Assembly (NCBI GenBank): GCA_019745365.1
Contig: JAIETI010000021.1
Coordinates: 1 to 36,870 of the forward strand
DNA from: Gemmatimonadaceae bacterium
Lineage (GTDB): Bacteria; Gemmatimonadota; Gemmatimonadetes; Gemmatimonadales; Gemmatimonadaceae
Direction of reading: 5' to 3'
Length of the DNA: 36,870 bases
The position numbers and the translations under genes were made by a program. Below, in pieces: positions 31,760-36,870 of this stretch. The notes beneath the pieces were generated by a model, which saw only the letters and a program-made list of their open reading frames with translations, made no database searches and was not told where the DNA came from. How positions within the stretch are numbered: position 1 is the first letter of the stretch; every line of letters starts with the position of its first letter.

Positions 31760-32510
31760 TGCGCGCCTTCTTCGCCGCACGCAGCAGGAATGCTCGTAGT
31801 TCCGTCTCAACTGCGCGCGGTGGTCGGGTCAGATCGTGGATGCCGCACTTCGCGAGTGTACGCTGAAGCGTACGCGGCGACACGCCGACGACCTGCGCGG
31901 CCGCCGACCAACTCGTCGTCGCCCCACGAAGGCAGGCCGCGCGCATCGCCGTTGCCCAGCGTACGACTCCGCTGACACTACGCGGTGTCCTCGTCAGCTG
32001 CCGTCGCCACCTTCGCTCAAGCGTATCTGCGGCGACGCCAAGTCGTCGCGCTAACTGAGCTACGGAGGCTACACTGGCATCGGCCTCCATGGCCACGCAG
32101 ATTGCGTCGCAGAGTGCGCGATCACTGCAGTTCCTGAGGGCGCGTCGAATGACTTGGAGCGCGCGAGAGAGCTCCGCGCGCCGACGCGCCTCGCCGATGA
32201 CACGAATGAACGGCCCGGCTTCTATCTCATCGGACCACAATAGCTGGGCACTCCCCGACGCGGCGGCGCGCCGAGCTGCCTCGCGCGACTCGTCGACAAG
32301 CGCGATCCAAGCCGTCCGATCCACTCGAAAGATCCCTTGAGCGCGTTCGAGGCAGACCTGCGGAAGCGAAGAACGGCAATCCAGCACCACGCATCTCACC
32401 TCACGATAGGCGTTGGCTGGCGCGGTGCCATCGAACCGCATGACCGAGTCGCGCGCACCCGTAGCCAGCCTCGCGGCAAGGGCCGCGTCGAACGAGATTA
32501 GTGCGATCAT
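31716..32510 (-). CDS. AraC-type regulator with degenerate receiver-like domain, copy 2
   Basis: 264 residues from ATG 32510 with GGGGAG upstream. It is a clear paralog of the protein at 28838-29638, roughly half identical by eye. It has MIALISFDAALAARL, VRCVVLDCRS (D44), TAWIALVDESREAARRAA, NCSDRALCDAI, then HTH units SVAQLARRLGVAADTLERRW and SWSAAAQVVGVSPRTLQRTL. It lies 60 bases downstream of the TonB-dependent receptor gene on the same strand, so it may be co-transcribed with it. Its C-terminus is read antisense through the peptidase fragment. Confidence 0.8.
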   Translation of the reverse strand: MIALISFDAALAARLATGARDSVMRFDGTAPANAYREVRCVVLDCRSSLPQVCLERAQGIFRVDRTAWIALVDESREAARRAAASGSAQLLWSDEIEAGPFIRVIGEARRRAELSRALQVIRRALRNCSDRALCDAICVAMEADASVASVAQLARRLGVAADTLERRWRRQLTRTPRSVSGVVRWATAMRAACLRGATTSWSAAAQVVGVSPRTLQRTLAKCGIHDLTRPPRAVETELRAFLLRAAKKARIRAPASPPCPRRTA

Positions 32511-32570
32511 GTCGCGCTCCCCACGACATGCTGGCCTGTGGGCAGCCTGTGCACTCCAACCACATCGGCG

Positions 32571-35500
32571 CTAGTAGACATACGTTCGCCCGAGCCCGCG
32601 GATCGGCACCGCACTCCGCCAAAGCAGCCCCGCCGGATACGGAAGCAGACGCAGCTGCTCTGGTAGGAGCAGCTCGGCGAGGGTGCGCTGCACATGAAGT
32701 CGACCCTCCTCCCAGGCGGCGTCGATCTCGGCCTGCATATGCTTAATCAACTCGCCCTTCTTGTACGCGTCAGGCTGCTCGGCCAAGAATGCGCCGAGCC
32801 GCGCCCAGCGCGGCTGCAATCGCGTCGTCAACTCGGCACTCGCGCTCGCCAGCGCCCGCAGTTGCGAGGTAGTGAGAAAGAGCGAATCGCTCAGCACGGC
32901 GATCGCTGAATACGGATCGGGGAGCGCACGCGCGTAGCGGCGAGCAAGGTCGGCCGCGGGGAGTCTTGGTTGGCGATCGCCCGCGCGGCCGGGACGGAGG
33001 AACCGATCGATCTGCTGCGACGGGACGGACGCACCGAGTGGGATAGACAGCTCGACACTCACGCGCGCGGTGGAGCGGAACCCGGTCGCCAGTGGTCGCG
33101 TGCTCCCAAACCCCGGATTGACATCGTACAGGAATCGACGGGCGCTCGGGTCGAACGCGCGTACCACGAGCAAGGCAGGGTCGGGTTCGCCGCTTCCGTC
33201 CCAGCCGCGCGGTGCGCCTCGATGAGCGATCGCGTCGATTCCCGCCACGAGATTCTCGATATTGAGCACGACACTCGTGCCGGGACGAGTGCGCCAACGG
33301 CTGAGGTCGAACGCGACCTGCGCATTCGATCCCGTCGTCCACGGTCGCTCGCACTGCTGGCCGACGCCTGCGGCGCGAAGGAGGCGCGCGATGCACGTTC
33401 GAACGTGCGGCTGTGCCTCGGTGCGCAGCACGTCGACCGCTCGTCGCGCGCCGTCGCCCTCGGCCCGAACAATGGCAGAGAGATCAACGAGGTCGTTCAC
33501 GAATCCGTCGCCGTTCACATCGCTATCCACACGCGGAGTGAACGGTTGTCCGGACTCGATGCGCGTGAAGAGCGACGCCGTGATGCCGCGCCCCGATATG
33601 CCCGCCTGCAGCGTAAACTGATGGCGCGCATCGAACGAACCGCGGAGCCACTGCCACCGCGTGGGGTCTCCGAGGGTTCCGCTCTCGAAGCCGCGCTGGC
33701 GCACCGTCGCCGAGCGCCACGAGTAGCCGAGTGTCCACAGCAAGGGCGACCGTCGTTCGCGAAAGTTCGGTTGTAGCAGCAGGTTCACCTGCGCCGCACG
33801 CGAGCGACCGTCTGAGCGGAGTTCCAGTACCCGCCCAAGAGCTCCGACCGTGCGGCTGTCGGCCACCGCGACGCGCCCGCTCCGCGGATCGATCGCGGTC
33901 GGAGCGACGTAGATTGCGCGTGCATCATCGGCGGCGGAGAATACGCGAGTGTCGGCGAAGTTGGCATCGATGAGACTTGGCTGACGCTCGTTCAGTGATC
34001 CGATCGCCTCCACGGTATACGCGATCGACCGAATCCGAGAGGTCCAGGATAGGTTCGACCGCCACGACTGCGGCGCGGAGAAACTGGCTCCCAACACGCG
34101 CGCCTCGCGGAGCGACGAACTGAACGCGGATGCGGTTCCGTCGCGACAGGACAGGGGCGCGGACATCCCGCCGCTCAGATACGCGTCCCAGCTCGGGGAC
34201 GGAACTCGATCACCAAGGCAGACGAGCTCTCGAGGAAGTCGCCCGAGGTCCGAGTCGGCGAAGGTCGCGATCACATCCGACGGCCCGAGCAAGTTGCGAA
34301 ATCGGCCGATACCTCCACGGAGCGCGCCGAACTGCGGAGTAACGAACGAGCCAACTGGTCCGAGCCTCGATGAGGCACCGGTGACGCGCCGTCGAGGGGT
34401 CCACGAGAATCCGAGGCGAGGGCTGACGACGACGCTTCCGTTCACGGAAGCGCCGCCGGCCGACGGCCCTGCAAGGAGCGCGCCTGCGGGCAGGAGTTCC
34501 GCCGTCGGAATTGCCGTCCCTTCGACGCGCAGCCCACCCAATACACTCAAACGCTCAGACACGCGCCAAGAGTCTCCGAGCGATCCGAACCAGTTCAACG
34601 CGGGCAGTCGGCGATCGACCTCGCCCGTGGTTCGTGCAAATCGACTCGGCGCATTCCGACTCCATGCCTCGAGAGAGGGATACTCGAAGGTGCCAGGCGC
34701 GACGAGGCTGGTGCGTTCCCGCGCGTGATCGAGGCGCAACGCGACGCTCCCCTTCAGGCGATGCGCGCTGAGCCCCGGGAAGAAGGTCAGATCGGACATC
34801 GTCTCCCATGTGACCGTCGATGCGCGGCTCTCGTGTGTCCCGCCGCCGAAACCGATCCGCCCCGAACCGTCGGAAAGGCCGTCGCTCGCGGTGGCCCCCA
34901 CGAGGATCGACGCCGCCGGGAGACGTCCTTCCGCATCCGCGCCGCGACGCCGTGCGGCCAGCACGGACCTTGTCTCGACGAGGAAGTACCCCGAGCGCCC
35001 GAGGAACGCGGAATGCTCGAGCGTGAGCGATGCCGCATCACTCCGTTGTCTCCTGGCGGGATCCGCGAACCAGAGGGCGCGCCCCGCCCCGCCGCGCGCT
35101 TGTTCTGCCGATAGGTAGGCAGTGATGTTTAACGTCCGAGTGGAGGGGCGTCGGTTGACGGCGTCATACCAGTCGTGGTCGAGACGAAGCAGGAACACGC
35201 CCCGGTCTCGTCCGATGGTGGCAGCCGGGGGAGCACCCGCGGGAACGACGCCGAGCCCGCGCGCAATTGCGAGCGCACGCGTCAGCGAATCAAGAGACAC
35301 CCCACCCCACACGCGCGGCGAGGTCGCGTCCGCATCGAACGGCTCGCGCGGCGACTCCAACCGCTCAAGCTGCGCACCCCCACTCCATGCCCATCGCTCG
35401 CCGCGAAGCATCCCGCTCCCGGCCGCGGAGAGCAGCTGCTGTCGCTGTTGGGCGCCGCTGAAACGCCCAACGGCGTCGGTTGACTGCGTGACCGCGGGCA

Positions 35501-36281
35501 CGATCGTCGTCCGAGCACTCAGGTCGGTGTAGATGTCGCCGGGGTCGATGGTGATCGCGAGCTGAGCGCCGCTGGCCCAACCGCGCGATGGTTCCCACTG
35601 CGTACCGGAGACCCGCAGTTGCGTGCTCATCCCGCGCGGAATCGCGCCCCCGACAAACGCGACGCCGTTCATGGTCACGTTGTTCTGGCCGGGCCCGAGT
35701 CCCTGGAAGGTGAGCCCGCCATCCGACACGCCGAAGCCCGGAGCCGTCGCCGCGAGCTGCGTGAGGTCTCCCTCACTCGCGGGGGAAAGCGCCGCGCGCA
35801 TCCCGCCGACCAGCTGCGCCGCACTTCCCACTGGCTCAGCAAGTCGGTCCACTGCCGCGTCGCCCCGCTTGGGCCGCCGGCGCTCCGCCGAAACGCGAAC
35901 AGTTGCGAGCTCCTGCGGGGCATCCTCGCGCATCAGCACGAAGTCGGCCCGGAATTCTCCCGAACTGCCAGCCTCATTGAGCCGACGTCGGACGGCGCGG
36001 CGACCGGCAGCACTGACGTGCACCAAGTAGTCGCCGGTTCCGCTGTCGACCACAATGCGCCAGCTCCCCGCAGAGTCAGTTTGGGAGGTATAGAGCTTTC
36101 GGTCCGGCCCGCGGGTCACCGAGACTCGCGCCCCTCGGACGGGCGCTCCATCATCCTGCGTGACACGGCCGCGAAGGACATCGCGCTGCGGGCGCTGCTG
36201 CGCGTCCGTGGAGGCGACCGCGAGGGCAACGGCCGCGACCCGTGCGGCACGGGGCCACGATTGTGCGGTGGTGCTGAACAC
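32571..36281 (-). CDS. TonB-dependent receptor with N-terminal carboxypeptidase-regulatory-like domain
   Basis: 1236 residues. The signal (AARVAAVALAVASTDAQQ) is followed by a carboxypeptidase-regulatory-like domain (VLRGRVTQDDGAPVRGARVSVTR, about 38-115). Then comes a plug-like region (LTQLAATAPGFGVSDGGLTFQGLG, NNVTMNGVAF) and a long outer-membrane beta-barrel with a calcium-like loop DVNGDGFVNDLVD. This is the Oar/SusC-like layout that imports bulky nutrients with TonB energy. The last about 125 residues do not look like a barrel end. They are helical (LTTSQLRALASASAEL, LLPEQLRLLP), like Spy/LTXXQ segments. The ligand is unknown. Confidence 0.87.
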   Translation of the reverse strand: MFSTTAQSWPRAARVAAVALAVASTDAQQRPQRDVLRGRVTQDDGAPVRGARVSVTRGPDRKLYTSQTDSAGSWRIVVDSGTGDYLVHVSAAGRRAVRRRLNEAGSSGEFRADFVLMREDAPQELATVRVSAERRRPKRGDAAVDRLAEPVGSAAQLVGGMRAALSPASEGDLTQLAATAPGFGVSDGGLTFQGLGPGQNNVTMNGVAFVGGAIPRGMSTQLRVSGTQWEPSRGWASGAQLAITIDPGDIYTDLSARTTIVPAVTQSTDAVGRFSGAQQRQQLLSAAGSGMLRGERWAWSGGAQLERLESPREPFDADATSPRVWGGVSLDSLTRALAIARGLGVVPAGAPPAATIGRDRGVFLLRLDHDWYDAVNRRPSTRTLNITAYLSAEQARGGAGRALWFADPARRQRSDAASLTLEHSAFLGRSGYFLVETRSVLAARRRGADAEGRLPAASILVGATASDGLSDGSGRIGFGGGTHESRASTVTWETMSDLTFFPGLSAHRLKGSVALRLDHARERTSLVAPGTFEYPSLEAWSRNAPSRFARTTGEVDRRLPALNWFGSLGDSWRVSERLSVLGGLRVEGTAIPTAELLPAGALLAGPSAGGASVNGSVVVSPRLGFSWTPRRRVTGASSRLGPVGSFVTPQFGALRGGIGRFRNLLGPSDVIATFADSDLGRLPRELVCLGDRVPSPSWDAYLSGGMSAPLSCRDGTASAFSSSLREARVLGASFSAPQSWRSNLSWTSRIRSIAYTVEAIGSLNERQPSLIDANFADTRVFSAADDARAIYVAPTAIDPRSGRVAVADSRTVGALGRVLELRSDGRSRAAQVNLLLQPNFRERRSPLLWTLGYSWRSATVRQRGFESGTLGDPTRWQWLRGSFDARHQFTLQAGISGRGITASLFTRIESGQPFTPRVDSDVNGDGFVNDLVDLSAIVRAEGDGARRAVDVLRTEAQPHVRTCIARLLRAAGVGQQCERPWTTGSNAQVAFDLSRWRTRPGTSVVLNIENLVAGIDAIAHRGAPRGWDGSGEPDPALLVVRAFDPSARRFLYDVNPGFGSTRPLATGFRSTARVSVELSIPLGASVPSQQIDRFLRPGRAGDRQPRLPAADLARRYARALPDPYSAIAVLSDSLFLTTSQLRALASASAELTTRLQPRWARLGAFLAEQPDAYKKGELIKHMQAEIDAAWEEGRLHVQRTLAELLLPEQLRLLPYPAGLLWRSAVPIRGLGRTYVY

Positions 36282-36389
36282 GACGACTCCTCTCGACCCG
36301 CAACGGACACCGCGCCGCTCTCGCCTGAGTGTCGCTACCCTGGGCCGACGTCCTCAAGGTGCCTATGGGGGTCGCGCACAGCAAGTCGG

Positions 36390-36418
36390 TTACCACCGCC
36401 CCGTCAGACCCGCATATT
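36390..36418 (+). promoter_or_regulatory. Possible sigma70 promoter of the Ser/Thr kinase gene
   Basis: TTACCA (36390-36395), a 17-base spacer and CATATT (36413-36418), each matching consensus at four of six positions. It gives a leader of about 23 bases to the ATG at 36449. It lies in the 167-base divergent gap with the receptor gene; no minus-strand promoter was seen. Confidence 0.4.
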
Positions 36419-36448
36419 TCCTTGGTACGCCCACCCCCTCCCGCCCGC

Positions 36449-36870
36449 ATGTCCGACTTCCGTTCACGCATCGACGCATCGCTCGCTGGTCAGTACGTCA
36501 TCGATCGTGAGCTCGGCGGCGGCGGCATGTCGCGCACCTTCGTCGCGACGGAGCGCGCGCTCAATCGCCGCGTGGTCGTGAAGGTGCTCGCGCCTGAGCT
36601 CCTCGCCGGCGTGAGTGTGGAACGGTTCAATCGCGAGATCCTCCTCGCGGCTCAGCTCCAGCATCCGCATATCGTGCCGGTGCTGAGCGCGGGCGATGCC
36701 GATGGGCTCCCCTGGTTCACGATGCCCTACGTCGAGGGTGAATCGGTCCGCGCGCGGCTCGGCCAGGGACCGCTCCCGATCGGCGAGATCATCTCGATCC
36801 TGCGCGATGTGGCCCGCGCGCTCGCCTTCGCGCACGCGCACGGTGTGGTCCACCGCGACATCAAGCCCGA
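36449..36870 (+). CDS. Serine/threonine protein kinase, N-terminal part (runs off window)
   Basis: 140 residues up to the window edge. The kinase starts at once: SLAGQYVIDRELGGGGMSRTFVATERAL (written in part) is the glycine loop, RRVVVKVLAPELL carries the ATP-binding lysine, and HGVVHRDIKP at the edge is the catalytic loop with its aspartate. This is the bacterial Hanks-type (PknB-like) family, often followed by a transmembrane segment and TPR, PASTA or WD domains, which are outside the window. Targets are unknown. It is divergent from the receptor gene. Confidence 0.92.
   Translation, partial: MSDFRSRIDASLAGQYVIDRELGGGGMSRTFVATERALNRRVVVKVLAPELLAGVSVERFNREILLAAQLQHPHIVPVLSAGDADGLPWFTMPYVEGESVRARLGQGPLPIGEIISILRDVARALAFAHAHGVVHRDIKP

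Noticed and set aside
31103-31810. Minus-strand open frame of 235 codons overlapping the lipoprotein start and the peptidase fragment
   Set aside because: It crosses the poly-G tract and the antisense of the peptidase tail, and shows no domain or ribosome-binding site.

Overview
The window looks like a chromosomal piece of a high-GC, Gram-negative-type bacterium. It carries several lipobox lipoproteins, a TonB-dependent receptor, many GTG starts and tightly packed 4-bp stop/start overlaps. The gene content (Ser/Thr kinase with a GGGGMS loop, glycoside hydrolase 3/beta-lactamase fusion, inositol-phosphate synthase, Oar-like receptor) fits Gemmatimonadota best. That assignment is inference; no rRNA gene is present. 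No transposase, integrase, phage gene or CRISPR array was seen.

Left block (1-15194) runs almost entirely on the minus strand. Read 5' to 3' it encodes a CDP-alcohol phosphatidyltransferase and myo-inositol-1-phosphate synthase (an inositol-phospholipid pair), a lipoprotein and a small protein, 2-oxoacid dehydrogenase E1-alpha, E1-beta and E2 with a small membrane protein between E1-beta and E2, two small unknown proteins, a PHP phosphoesterase, an atypical SDR, an unnamed Cys-motif Rossmann protein, thioredoxin reductase, a glyoxalase II-like hydrolase, a DUF4149-like membrane protein, a lipoprotein, aspartate ammonia-lyase, an unknown protein, SmpB and the start of a probable cell-wall amidase. 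A plus-strand tRNA-Leu(CAG) with a promoter and terminator sits between the unknown gene and smpB.

Middle block (15404-24301) is on the plus strand and reads as wall-sugar turnover. It has a NagZ-like GH3 domain fused to a serine beta-lactamase-like domain, an acyltransferase 3 protein, an IscA/ErpA iron-sulfur carrier, a GlcN-6-P deaminase fused to a PIG-L deacetylase-like domain, an SSS sodium/solute symporter and a BadF-type GlcNAc kinase. Together they could release, import, phosphorylate, deacetylate and deaminate N-acetylglucosamine without a separate NagA in the window.

Right block (24302-36870) is accessory in character and parts are visibly less GC-rich. It holds two unrecognised lipoproteins, a small exported protein, an alpha/beta hydrolase whose signal anchor is in another frame from its body, and an S9 peptidase. 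The S9 peptidase 3' end plus a convergent AraC-type regulator with a degenerate receiver-like domain occurs twice (28723-29638 and 31601-32510). The second peptidase tail is a 159-bp pseudogene fragment. Between the copies lie a lipoprotein and a three-helix membrane protein. A large TonB-dependent receptor and the start of a divergent Ser/Thr kinase close the window. Two long poly-C tracts (11 and 16 C) lie in this block. The duplicated peptidase-tail/regulator module with its lipoprotein cargo is the best candidate for something undescribed.
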